DNA of 9,443 bases from Bacteroidales bacterium (GCA_017507285.1 JAFWBF010000213.1:1-9443), one strand, 5' to 3'; positions 1 through 7,792 are shown, counted from the first letter of the stretch. Numbers and translations: made by a program. The notes: generated from the sequence alone by a model not told the origin.

Positions 1-1
1 A

Positions 2-694
2 GTACTTTTCGCAGTTTTGTTTATCCATATTATATTAACTATTGCGTTGCAAATCCAGAATTGGAAAGCACGCCCTGTACGCTACAGCCAACCCAGCAGA
101 TCCAAAACATCAGCAGGTTCTAAAACTATGATTTGGACAGGTGGATTGATTCTTTGCTTCCTTGTAATACACTTTATCAACTTCTATTTTGTAAAAATAG
201 ATTTGGTAGAAGGAAAATACATGGTTCATACCGAAGAACTTGTTACTCCTGAACTACAAAAAGAGATAATGGATTTTTCTCAAGGTAAATTGAGTGAAGA
301 AGAGGGAATGGCAGTACAAGCCAAAATAGAAAAAATAAATACAGTAATCAACAAAGCAGAATCCGAAAACTTGTATTCGGAAGATATGAAATGGATAAGA
401 GAACTTACAGCTGCTGATGTTGAAGCATTGGAAGGCATAGTTGAAGGTGTAGAACCTGACTTCTACCACATGTCGTATGATTTGTTTAAAAACAAAGCAT
501 ACTCTATCATTTACATCTTATCATTCATATTCTTGGCAATCCACTTGGTTCATGCAATGCAATCTGCATTCCAAACTTTGGGATTGAACCACAATAAATA
601 CAACAAATTTATTGAAGGATTCAGCTGGATATATGCCATAGCTATAGCTATAGGATTTACCATCATACCGGTTTATATAATGTTTTTTGTTTAA
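2..694 (+). CDS. sdhC: Succinate dehydrogenase/fumarate reductase cytochrome b subunit, 5' end missing
   Basis: Membrane anchor of complex II. It holds haem b and passes electrons between the quinone pool and the SdhB iron-sulfur subunit. The frame is open from base 2, so the true start lies upstream; 230 residues are visible. The first visible stretch is a membrane helix with a histidine (FIHIILTIALQIQ), followed by a positive loop (WKARPVRYSQPSRSK) that should be cytoplasmic. The next helix is WTGGLILCFLVIHFINFYF, and after a long hydrophilic loop come two more helices, one containing the family segment HLVHAMQSAFQTLGLNHNKY with candidate haem-ligand histidines. This matches helices II-V of the five-helix Bacteroidota/Wolinella type. 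The odd feature is the acidic loop of roughly 90 residues between helices III and IV, which I recall as much shorter in relatives. sdhA follows after 22 bases, so the two are in one operon. Confidence 0.93.
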   Translation, partial: VLFAVLFIHIILTIALQIQNWKARPVRYSQPSRSKTSAGSKTMIWTGGLILCFLVIHFINFYFVKIDLVEGKYMVHTEELVTPELQKEIMDFSQGKLSEEEGMAVQAKIEKINTVINKAESENLYSEDMKWIRELTAADVEALEGIVEGVEPDFYHMSYDLFKNKAYSIIYILSFIFLAIHLVHAMQSAFQTLGLNHNKYNKFIEGFSWIYAIAIAIGFTIIPVYIMFFV

Positions 695-716
695 CAAATA
701 GGAGACATAGCAATTT

Positions 717-2656
717 ATGAATACATTAGATTCTAAAATACCTGAAGGTCCATTGGCACAGAAATGGACAAATTATAAAGCCAATCAAAAATTAGTAAAC
801 CCTGCAAACAAACGCAAACTTGATATCATCGTTGTAGGTACAGGTTTGGCCGGTGCTTCAGCAGCCGCATCGTTGGGAGCTATGGGGTTCAATGTTGATA
901 TATTTTGTATTTCAGACAGCCCTCGTCGTGCTCACTCTATTGCAGCACAGGGAGGTATCAATGCTGCTAAGAATTATCAAAACGATGGTGATAGCGTAGG
1001 TCGCTTGTTCTATGATACTATCAAAGGTGGGGATTATCGTGCTCGTGAAGCTAACGTATATCGTTTGGCCGAAGTAAGTAACAATATCATAGACCAATGT
1101 GTGGCTCAAGGTGTTCCTTTTGCGCGTGAATATAGTGGTTTGCTTGATAATCGTTCTTTCGGTGGTGCTCAAGTATCGCGTACATTCTATGCACGTGGAC
1201 AAACCGGACAACAATTGTTGTTGGGTGCTTACGGTGCTTTGAGTCATCAGATAGCTCGTGGTACTGTAAAATTGCACGAACGTCATGAAATGCTAGACCT
1301 TGTATTGGTTGACGGAAAAGCTCGTGGTATCATTGCCCGCGACCTTGTAACAGGCGAAATAAAACGTTATGCAGCTCATGCTGTAGTGTTGGCTACCGGT
1401 GGTTATGGTAATATTTACTTCCTTTCTACCAATGCTATGAACTCCAATGATCTGCTGAATGGTGTTGCCACAAGAAAGGTGCTTACTTTGCTAATCCTTG
1501 TTTCGTTCAAATACACCCAACTTGTATCCCTGTTCATGGTGATTATCAATCCAAACTTACTCTTATGAGTGAAAGTTTGCGTAACGATGGTCGTATATGG
1601 GTTCCTAAAAAGAAAGAAGATGTTGAAGCTCTTCGCAATGGAACTTTGAAACCTACAGATATTAAAGAAGAAGATCGTGATTACTACTTGGAACGTCGTT
1701 ACCCTGCTTTCGGCAACTTGGTACCTCGTGACGTAGCATCTCGTGCTGCTAAAGAACGTTGTGATGCCGGATATGGTGTAAACAACACCGGATTGGCTGT
1801 ATTTTTAGATTTCTCTACAGCTATCCAACGTTTGGGACGTGATGTTATCGAGGCTCGTTATGGTAACTTGTTCCAAATGTATGAAAAGATTACTGCCGTT
1901 AATCCATACGAAACCCCAATGATGATTTATCCTGCTATCCACTACACTATGGGTGGTATTTGGGTTGACTATGAATTACAAACTTCTATACCGGGATTGT
2001 TCGCAGCCGGTGAAGCTAATTTCTCAGACCATGGTGCTAACCGTTTGGGAGCTTCGGCTTTGATGCAAGGTTTGGCTGATGGTTATTTTGTATTGCCTTA
2101 CACTTTGCAAAACTATCTTGCTGCTGAAATCTACAGTGGTAAGGTATCGGCAAACTCTCCTGAATTTGATAAGGCTGAAGAATCGGTTCGTCAACGTATC
2201 GATGCTCTTATGACCATAAGAGGAAATAAAACCGTAGACTATTTCCACAAGAAACTTGGTAATATTATGTGGGATTATGTAGGTATGGGACGTAATGCCG
2301 AAGGTTTGCAAAAGGGTTTGACTTTGATTAAAGAACTTGAACAAGAATTCTGGAAAGATGTTCAAATAACAGGAACAGCTGATTCGATGAATCCTGAATT
2401 GGAAAAGGCTATCCGCTTGGCAGATTATTTTGAATTGGCAAAATTGATGGCTAAGGATGCATATCATCGTAACGAGTCTTGTGGCGGACACTTCCGTGAA
2501 GAGTATCAAACAGAAGACGGTGAAACACTTCGTAATGATAATGACTATATGTACGTTGCTGCTTGGGAATACCAAGGACATGACCAAGACGAAGTATTGC
2601 ACAAAGAACCTTTGGTATATCAAGATATCGAAATCAAACAACGTAATTATAAATAA
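717..2656 (+). CDS. sdhA: Succinate dehydrogenase/fumarate reductase flavoprotein subunit, interrupted by one frameshift
   Basis: Catalytic FAD subunit of complex II (succinate/fumarate interconversion). The start follows AGGAG at 700-704. The N-terminal piece has the dinucleotide motif GTGLAG (residues 41-46), the covalent FAD histidine in RAHSIAAQGG (His73) and VVLATGGYGN. It reads correctly to Asn244 (base 1448), then goes out of frame and stops at 1566-1568. The remainder continues in the +2 frame: HKKGAYFANPC, the substrate-site segments IHPTCIPVHGDY and LMSESLRNDGR, HYTMGGIWVD, and the FAD-binding GANRLGASALMQGLADG. It ends at 2656. Adding one base near 1449 gives Asn-Val-Ser-Ala-Glu-Trp, which fits the family pattern, and a 646-residue protein of normal length. 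The ATG at 1565 is the internal Met of LTLMSES, not a separate start. The break may be a sequencing or assembly error or a real mutation; the sequence alone cannot decide. Confidence 0.93.
1446..1462 (+). other. Site of the frameshift in sdhA
   Basis: Frame 1 reads correctly up to AAT (Asn244, 1446-1448). Frame 2 is correct from TGG (Trp, 1460-1462). Eleven bases lie between them where the family needs four codons, so one base is missing. Inserting T after G1449 gives GTA TCT GCT GAA TGG (Val-Ser-Ala-Glu-Trp). There is no homopolymer run or slippery heptamer here. Confidence 0.85.
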
Positions 2657-2702
2657 TAGATACCTTCGTGCATAACGAAAGAATTCAAAATAGATAGTAA
2701 TT

Positions 2703-3455
2703 ATGAATTTTACATTGAAAATATGGCGTCAGGAAAATGCAAAGGCTAAGGGACGCTTCGAAACATATAAAGTAGAAAACATATCTTCAGACTGCTCCTT
2801 CTTGGAAATGTTGGATATTTTAAACGAAAGTTTAATCTCGAATAAAATAGCTCACCCTGTTTGTTTCGACAACGATTGTCGTGAAGGTATTTGTGGAATG
2901 TGTGGATTATACATCAATGGTCGTCCTCACGGTAATGATGATGGCGTAACCACTTGTCAATTACACATGCGTAAATTTAATGATGGTGACACTATTTGGA
3001 TAGAACCTTGGAGAGCTAAGGCTTTTCCTGTTATTCGTGACTTGGTAGTGGATCGTACTGCTTACGACAAAATCATTCAAGCAGGTGGATACGTATCGGT
3101 GTCGACCGGTGGTGTGCCAGATGCAAACTCCATACTTATAGCTAAGGATAAAGCAGACAAGGCTATGGATGCTGCAGAATGTATAGGCTGTGGTGCTTGT
3201 GTGGCTGCTTGTAAAAACGCATCGGCTATGTTGTTTGTAAGTGCAAAAGTTTCTCATTTGGCTTTATTACCTCAAGGTAAGGTGGAAGCTGCCAACCGTG
3301 TGCAAAAAATGGTTGAAAAGATGGACGAACTTGGATTTGGTAACTGTACAAACACTTATGCTTGCGAGGCAGAATGTCCTAAACTGATAAAACGCTCAAA
3401 CATTGCTCGTCTAAACCGTGAATGGATTTGTGCGAGAGTAGGTAAAGAAAAATAA
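2703..3455 (+). CDS. sdhB: Succinate dehydrogenase/fumarate reductase iron-sulfur subunit
   Basis: Carries electrons between the SdhA flavin and the quinone site through three clusters. At 250 residues it has the usual family length. The N-terminal plant-type ferredoxin domain has Cys59, Cys64, Cys67 (in CREGICGMCG) and Cys85 for [2Fe-2S]. The C-terminal domain has CIGCGACVAAC (Cys160, 163, 166, 170), then Cys215, Cys221 and Cys225 in CTNTYACEAECP. By family pattern these give the [4Fe-4S] ligands 160/163/166/225 and the [3Fe-4S] ligands 170/215/221. All ligands are present. It follows sdhA by 46 bases. That spacer holds a small hairpin (TTCGT 2665-2669 with ACGAA 2675-2679) too weak to be a terminator and possibly an mRNA processing or spacing element. 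It is the last gene of the operon, before the terminator at 3478. Confidence 0.97.
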   Translation: MNFTLKIWRQENAKAKGRFETYKVENISSDCSFLEMLDILNESLISNKIAHPVCFDNDCREGICGMCGLYINGRPHGNDDGVTTCQLHMRKFNDGDTIWIEPWRAKAFPVIRDLVVDRTAYDKIIQAGGYVSVSTGGVPDANSILIAKDKADKAMDAAECIGCGACVAACKNASAMLFVSAKVSHLALLPQGKVEAANRVQKMVEKMDELGFGNCTNTYACEAECPKLIKRSNIARLNREWICARVGKEK

Positions 3456-3477
3456 TTTTTTTATTAATAAGAGCATC

Positions 3478-3510
3478 AAGGGCAGTTTCAAACTTACGAA
3501 ACTGCCCTTT
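3478..3510 (+). terminator. Rho-independent terminator of the sdhCAB operon
   Basis: A perfect 12-bp stem (3478-3489 with 3498-3509) surrounds an 8-base loop and is followed by a short T run and AT-rich DNA. It lies 22 bases after the sdhB stop codon. It ends only 17 bases before the yraN start, so yraN needs either read-through or a promoter lying upstream of or within the hairpin. Confidence 0.85.
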
Positions 3511-3526
3511 ATTAATACTAAACAAT

Positions 3527-3889
3527 ATGGCCGAACATAACGATTTTGGAAACATGGGCGAACAATTGGCTCAAGAATGCCTAGAACAAAAAGGTTATAA
3601 AATACTTGAAACCAATTGGCGTAGTGGGCATAATGAGGTGGATATTATAGCTGTTAAAGGTGATATACTTATTTTTGTAGAAGTGAAAACTCGGCGAACT
3701 GTGATATGGGGAGAACCCCAGCTATTTGTAACCCGAGAGAAACAGCGTAGCTACATAGCATTGGCAAACAAATATGTACGAATGAATAATCGTAATGAAG
3801 AAGTACGTTTTGATATTATTGCCATACTGTTGACCAATACTCAACGTAAAATAGAGCATATAGAGGGAGCATTTTCAACCATTCTATAA
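3527..3889 (+). CDS. yraN: YraN family (UPF0102) endonuclease-like protein
   Basis: A 120-residue protein with the complete UPF0102 pattern. It opens with GNMGEQLAQECLEQKGYKIL, then TNWRSGHNEVDIIA (Glu37, Asp39) and ILIFVEVKTRR (Glu52, Lys54). Together these form the PD-(D/E)xK nuclease-like core seen in Holliday-junction-resolvase-fold proteins. The cellular role of the family is not firmly established; DNA processing is an inference from the fold. The length is typical for the family. The start ATG at 3527 immediately precedes the conserved N-terminal helix and has no strong Shine-Dalgarno site, as is usual in this phylum. Same strand as sdhB but separated from it by a terminator. Confidence 0.92.
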   Translation: MAEHNDFGNMGEQLAQECLEQKGYKILETNWRSGHNEVDIIAVKGDILIFVEVKTRRTVIWGEPQLFVTREKQRSYIALANKYVRMNNRNEEVRFDIIAILLTNTQRKIEHIEGAFSTIL

Positions 3890-4321
3890 TAATATGTTGG
3901 GTGTGAATCTATATTTATACCATATTATCAATATATTCATAATAGGATGTTACGAATGCGGTAATATATTGCAATTGTCGGTTGATTATACTCTCAAAAA
4001 ACTTCGTGAGGTAGATAAATATCTCCAGATACAGATTTGACTACTACGCGATGTAAATTTTATTTCCACGAGTGTTGTGCTTTTACATAGCGTGACAAAA
4101 AACATATAGCATTGAATTTGCAAAGGCAACCATTATGGATTTTAATGCAATAGCCTTGTCCGGATAATACTTATCTATCACAGAAAAAAACATAATGTAT
4201 ACAAAAAAAAGTGTTTTTTCTCTAATTATATTCTTCAACATTAATAGCCGTTTGATATTTGTTTTTCTATGGTTGATATATTCATCTATTGTTATGATGA
4301 ATCTTTTTTTTATTATATTAA
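3890..4321. other. AT-rich intergenic region without a convincing gene
   Basis: About 430 bases between yraN and the promoter of the ferredoxin gene. Frames on both strands give only short, hydrophobic, low-complexity products typical of chance AT-rich frames. One small frame (3894-4040) is listed separately as doubtful. No tRNA, clear terminator or repeat was recognised. Confidence 0.5.
3894..4040 (+). CDS. Doubtful 48-residue small ORF after yraN
   Basis: ATG at 3894, four bases after the yraN stop, opens 48 codons ending at 4038-4040. The product starts MLGVNLYLYH, has a hydrophobic first half (HIINIFIIGCYECG) and a charged second half (DYTLKKLREVDKYLQ). The same frame continues past the stop for about 23 more codons, which could mean a decayed gene. 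It matches no family I recognise, and base composition alone could produce it. Most likely non-coding; listed because of its tight spacing to yraN. Confidence 0.15.
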   Translation: MLGVNLYLYHIINIFIIGCYECGNILQLSVDYTLKKLREVDKYLQIQI

Positions 4322-4351
4322 TGTTATTATCACGAAAAAAATGTATATTTG
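4322..4351 (+). promoter_or_regulatory. Bacteroidota-type promoter for the ferredoxin-hydrogenase-phosphatase operon
   Basis: TATATTTG at 4344-4351 matches the phylum's -7 consensus TAnnTTTG. A weak -33 element (TGTT at 4322-4325) lies 18 bases upstream. The leader before the ATG at 4422 would be about 60-65 bases and A-rich. It contains CACTT/AAGTG half-sites (about 4356-4379) that could form a small hairpin or operator; that part is speculative. Confidence 0.55.
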
Positions 4352-4421
4352 TAGCACTTGAGAGTAAACTTGAAAGTGAATGAAAATATTGAAATATAGT
4401 GAAATAAAAATATAAAATACA

Positions 4422-4667
4422 ATGGAAAACCATAAAGAAATAGTTATTTGCATGGGTAGTTCGTGTTTTGCACGTGGCAATAAGAACTATGTTGAGATAA
4501 TAAAAAAGTATTTGAATGAACATAATTTGACCAACAAAATTACTTTCAAAGGCCAATTGTGTAGCGACAATTGCAGCAAAGGACCGGTTATTCAGATAGG
4601 GGATACCGAGTATTTCGAAATTGATGAACAAAAACTTAAGCGTATTTTGCACGAAAACTTTGCGTAA
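4422..4667 (+). CDS. Thioredoxin-like [2Fe-2S] ferredoxin (NuoE-like)
   Basis: An 81-residue single-domain protein. Four cysteines have the exact spacing of thioredoxin-fold [2Fe-2S] ferredoxins (NuoE / HndA type): Cys10 and Cys15 in CMGSSC (C-x4-C), then Cys47 and Cys51 in CSDNC (C-x3-C). The KGP segment after Cys51 and the C-terminal helix also fit. It lacks the N-terminal helical part of full NuoE and is a minimal ferredoxin. It is the first gene after the promoter and lies 109 bases before the group C hydrogenase, with which such ferredoxins often cluster. It is therefore the likely electron donor or acceptor for that protein; this pairing is inferred from context. The start is placed at the ATG just before the first beta strand (EIVICMGSS). 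Confidence 0.88.
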   Translation: MENHKEIVICMGSSCFARGNKNYVEIIKKYLNEHNLTNKITFKGQLCSDNCSKGPVIQIGDTEYFEIDEQKLKRILHENFA

Positions 4668-4729
4668 TTTCTTTAGAATAAGTTGCAAAAGATTGTAGCA
4701 TGTAGGCTGAGCTCGACCAAAAAAACTTT

Positions 4730-4737
4730 TAACTTTA
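4730..4737 (+). promoter_or_regulatory. Possible weak internal promoter before the hydrogenase gene
   Basis: TAACTTTA differs from the TAnnTTTG box only in its last base and lies about 40 bases before the hydrogenase ATG, inside an unusually long (109-base) intergenic spacer within the operon. No clear -33 box was found. It may allow the hydrogenase-phosphatase pair to be transcribed independently, but evidence is slight. Confidence 0.22.
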
Positions 4738-4776
4738 AATATTAATCTAAATATTAAAACAAAAAAAAGCATAGTT

Positions 4777-6531
4777 ATGTCAGATCGTCAAGAACCGTTA
4801 TATACCGAAAAAAACAATTGTCAGGATTGTTACAAATGTATAAAAGAGTGTCCGGTAAAATCAATCAAGATAGAAGATACCAGCGCCTCTATTCGTTATG
4901 AATATTGTACTTATTGCGGACATTGCATTACAATCTGTCCGGCAAAAGCCAAAAAGATTCGCGACGATAGTCAGGAAATAATTACAGCACTGCAAAACAA
5001 AGAGAAATTAATAATCTCACTTGCACCTAGTTATATATCAGAATTTCCTACAGTAGGAGAGGAAACGTTTGTTGCAGCTGCCAAGGAAATGGGTTTCTTT
5101 GGAGTTTCGGAAACAGCATTGGGAGCCGAAAAAGTGTCGGATGCTACCAAGGCATGGTTGGATAAGCAGGATAAGGGTGTCTTTATATCATCGTGCTGTA
5201 CTGCTGCTGTGCATTATGTGTGCAAGTATTATCCCGAAAAGAAACATCTGTTGGTGCCCATAGATACACCTATGATAGCACACGGCAAAATGTTGAAAAA
5301 GCAATATCCCGATTGTAAGGTGGTGTTTGTAGGTCCATGTATTGCCAAAAAGAAAGAGAGCGACATGAACGCTTCGGTTATTGACTACGCCCTCACATAC
5401 AAAGAATTTGTGGAAATGATGGATTGGTTTGGAGTGGATTTTGATTTTACCAACCCCACCGAACAAGATGTCTTTATCCCTCAACGAGCCAACAAAGGTA
5501 GGCTTTTCCCTGTTGATGGCGGTATGATTGCCAACATGATTAAGAGCGAAGAGGTAGCAAGTATCAACAACAACAATAGTCCGGTGTCGTACATGACTTT
5601 TTCGGGAGTGAAAAATATCAAAGAGATAATAGAAGATTCGGACCGCTTTGATGTAGCAGGCAAGCTGTTTTTGGAACTGATGATATGCGAAGGCGGCTGT
5701 GTGAAAGGACCGGGAACATTGGAGGAAAAATCAGTGGCATCAAAGCGAATAAAAGTATTTTCGTCGCTAAAGAAAGAACAACGGATACCAACAGTGGAAG
5801 AAAACCTAAGTTTGTTTGAAGGCATAAATGTTGATAATTCGTTCGATTCCATATCGGCACCCCCCGTAATAGAGTATCCCGATGCAAAGATTGAAGAGGC
5901 ATTACAATCGGTAAACAAATTCTCCAAACAAGCAGAGTTGAACTGTTCGGGTTGTGGCTACGACAATTGCCGAGAGTTTGCCAAGGCTCTTATCGATGGC
6001 CGTGCCGAAAGTTCGATGTGTATATCCTTTATGCGTTCGGTGGCATCCAATCAAACAAACATCCTCTTGCGTAAGATACCATACGGTTTTGTGATTGTAA
6101 ACGACGATATGCAGATAGTGGACTCCAACGAAAAGTTTATCAAAATATTGGGCGAAGATGCCCAGTTTATACACGAAAATATTCCAAATCTGATAGGCGC
6201 CGATGCTCGAAAACTTATACCTTTTGCATACCTGTTTGAAAAGGTATTGAAGAATGGCAACGACCATTTGGAGCAAGATGTGCGATACAATGATAAATAC
6301 CTAAACGTATCGGTGATGACCATCCAAACCGGAAAAACAGTGTGTGGAATAGTGCAAAACATGCACGAACCCGAAGTGCGTAAGGATTTGGTTATAAATC
6401 GTACGCGCGAAGTAATATTGGAAAACCTGAAAGTGGTTCAACAAATAGCATTCCTATTGGGCGAAAACGCCTCGTTTACCGAAACAATGCTCAACTCTAT
6501 TGTAGAATCGCACGACGAAACTAAAAAATAA
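4777..6531 (+). CDS. hydS: Group C (sensory-type) [FeFe]-hydrogenase with C-terminal Fe-S and PAS domains
   Basis: 584 residues. Two [4Fe-4S] sites come first: Cys15/18/21/25 and Cys44/47/50/54. The H-cluster domain follows (about 75-340). Its L1 motif is SSCCTAA (Cys140, Cys141; usually TSCCP), L2 is GPCIAKKKE (Cys188; usually MPC), and L3 is LELMICEGGCVKG (Cys304, Cys308). All four cysteines that hold the H-cluster are kept, but the residues around them differ from catalytic group A enzymes. Then come a Fe-S domain (CSGCGYDNC and Cys415: Cys390/393/398/415) and a PAS domain (about 425-530). A conserved helical tail (about 535-580) includes VVQQIAFLLGENAS. This architecture is the one proposed for H2- or redox-sensing HydS proteins; in this class sensing is inferred more than shown. 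The phosphatase gene starts 9 bases downstream, so the two are co-translated. The HydEFG maturases it would need are not in the window. Confidence 0.92.
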   Translation: MSDRQEPLYTEKNNCQDCYKCIKECPVKSIKIEDTSASIRYEYCTYCGHCITICPAKAKKIRDDSQEIITALQNKEKLIISLAPSYISEFPTVGEETFVAAAKEMGFFGVSETALGAEKVSDATKAWLDKQDKGVFISSCCTAAVHYVCKYYPEKKHLLVPIDTPMIAHGKMLKKQYPDCKVVFVGPCIAKKKESDMNASVIDYALTYKEFVEMMDWFGVDFDFTNPTEQDVFIPQRANKGRLFPVDGGMIANMIKSEEVASINNNNSPVSYMTFSGVKNIKEIIEDSDRFDVAGKLFLELMICEGGCVKGPGTLEEKSVASKRIKVFSSLKKEQRIPTVEENLSLFEGINVDNSFDSISAPPVIEYPDAKIEEALQSVNKFSKQAELNCSGCGYDNCREFAKALIDGRAESSMCISFMRSVASNQTNILLRKIPYGFVIVNDDMQIVDSNEKFIKILGEDAQFIHENIPNLIGADARKLIPFAYLFEKVLKNGNDHLEQDVRYNDKYLNVSVMTIQTGKTVCGIVQNMHEPEVRKDLVINRTREVILENLKVVQQIAFLLGENASFTETMLNSIVESHDETKK

Positions 6532-6540
6532 TGCATTGCC

Positions 6541-7773
6541 ATGACTGAGAAAAAAGATAGAATGCACTTGCAATACTTCTTCGAGGTAGGAGTTTACAAC
6601 GTAAACAAAAACGGAAAGTTTTGTTGTGGCGACACCTTCATGTCCAGAAAAATGCAAGAAGAAAACAGATTGGTATGCGTCTTGTCCGACGGTTTGGGCA
6701 GCGGCGTAAGAGCCAATATATTATCCACAATGACAGCCTCCATGGCACTGAATTTCTGCCTGCGAAACGAACCGGTGGTACGTACAGCCAATATTATCAA
6801 AAACACACTGCCGATAGATTCGTCGCGAAACATCAGCTATTCCACATTCACCATTGCCGATGTCGACGCCCTTACAGGTACAGGAAAGGTGGTCGAATAC
6901 GACAACCCTCCATTCCTCCTCATCCGCAACGGAAAGGTTATAGACATAGATAAGGAACTGATGGATGTGGATTATACCTTTACCGACGAGGAACATCCGC
7001 CTGTAGGCAACGTATATATAAGCCATATCAACTTCAAGCCCGGCGACCGATTGATAATGTTTTCCGACGGAGTGGTGCAGTCCGGTATGGGTATAAGCAG
7101 CGCCAATATGCCCTTCGGTTGGGGGGTAGACGGTATTGCAGCCTACGCCGAAAGAATGATAGCTCAAAACCCAACGATATCGGCCCAAGACCTTGCCCAC
7201 GACATCGTTACACGAGCAGTTTACAACGATGGATATAAATCGAAGGACGATATAACCTGTGCCTGTGTATACATACGCCGTCCACGACGTTTGCTCCTCT
7301 GTTCAGGCCCTCCCTTCGACGAGGCCAAGGATAAATACCTGGGCGATGTGGTGCGAGATTTCGACGGCAAGAAGATAATTTGCGGTGGAACAACCTCAAA
7401 AATAATATCACGCCAGCTCAACGAGCCCATCGAAGTGCCCCTTACAAACCTTTCTCCCGATATGCCTCCGGCATCAATAATGAAAGGTATCGACTTGATA
7501 ACCGAAGGTATCCTTACCCTTGGAAAGCTAAACGAACTGTTGGAACGCAAGGGAGCTTCGGATATTAAGGGCAACAAAACTCCGGCTCACGAAATATTTA
7601 ACTTGCTGATGCAAAGCGATTGCATTCATTTCCTTATAGGAACAAAAATCAACGAGGCTCACCAAGACCCATCTTTGCCGGTGGAACTGGAAATACGCCG
7701 AAACGTAATTAAAAGAATTGAAAAACAGCTGGTAGAGAAATTCCTAAAAGAAGTGCATGTAGAGTTTATATAA
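6541..7773 (+). CDS. SpoIIE/PP2C-type serine phosphatase with an extra C-terminal domain
   Basis: 410 residues, soluble. The N-terminal 245 residues form a SpoIIE-like PP2C phosphatase domain. The metal-binding acidic positions are visible: CCGD (Asp31), VLSDGLGSG (Asp50), MFSDGVV (Asp176) and KSKDDITC (Asp236/Asp237). Such enzymes dephosphorylate serine or threonine on anti-sigma-factor antagonists or other regulators. Residues about 250-410 form a second domain with SGPPFDEAKDKY and GKKIICGGTTSK, a Gly-rich turn, and a charged helical C-terminus; I know no function for it. There is no sensor or membrane segment of its own, so the hydrogenase encoded 9 bases upstream is the natural input. 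No anti-sigma kinase or STAS-domain partner lies in the window, so the substrate is unknown. A terminator follows 20 bases after the stop. Confidence 0.9.
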   Translation: MTEKKDRMHLQYFFEVGVYNVNKNGKFCCGDTFMSRKMQEENRLVCVLSDGLGSGVRANILSTMTASMALNFCLRNEPVVRTANIIKNTLPIDSSRNISYSTFTIADVDALTGTGKVVEYDNPPFLLIRNGKVIDIDKELMDVDYTFTDEEHPPVGNVYISHINFKPGDRLIMFSDGVVQSGMGISSANMPFGWGVDGIAAYAERMIAQNPTISAQDLAHDIVTRAVYNDGYKSKDDITCACVYIRRPRRLLLCSGPPFDEAKDKYLGDVVRDFDGKKIICGGTTSKIISRQLNEPIEVPLTNLSPDMPPASIMKGIDLITEGILTLGKLNELLERKGASDIKGNKTPAHEIFNLLMQSDCIHFLIGTKINEAHQDPSLPVELEIRRNVIKRIEKQLVEKFLKEVHVEFI

Positions 7774-7792
7774 AACAAACACACCCCGAAGC

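Noticed and set aside
1565..2656. Second sdhA half as an independent gene, with the ATGA overlap at 1565-1568 suggesting translational coupling
   Set aside because: The frame is homologous well upstream of the ATG (AYFANPCFVQIHPTCIP), so the ATG is internal and the overlap is a by-product of the frameshift.
4195..4383. 62-codon hydrophobic plus-strand frame
   Set aside because: It is low-complexity AT-rich DNA, overlaps the promoter region of the next gene, and looks like a chance frame.
4083..4772. 229-codon minus-strand frame
   Set aside because: It lies mostly antisense to the ferredoxin gene and AT-rich spacer, is rich in Phe/Ile/Tyr as expected by chance, and has no recognisable domain.
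5481..5927. 148-codon minus-strand frame inside the hydrogenase gene
   Set aside because: It is a shadow of the well-supported HydS coding sequence, with no matching motif.
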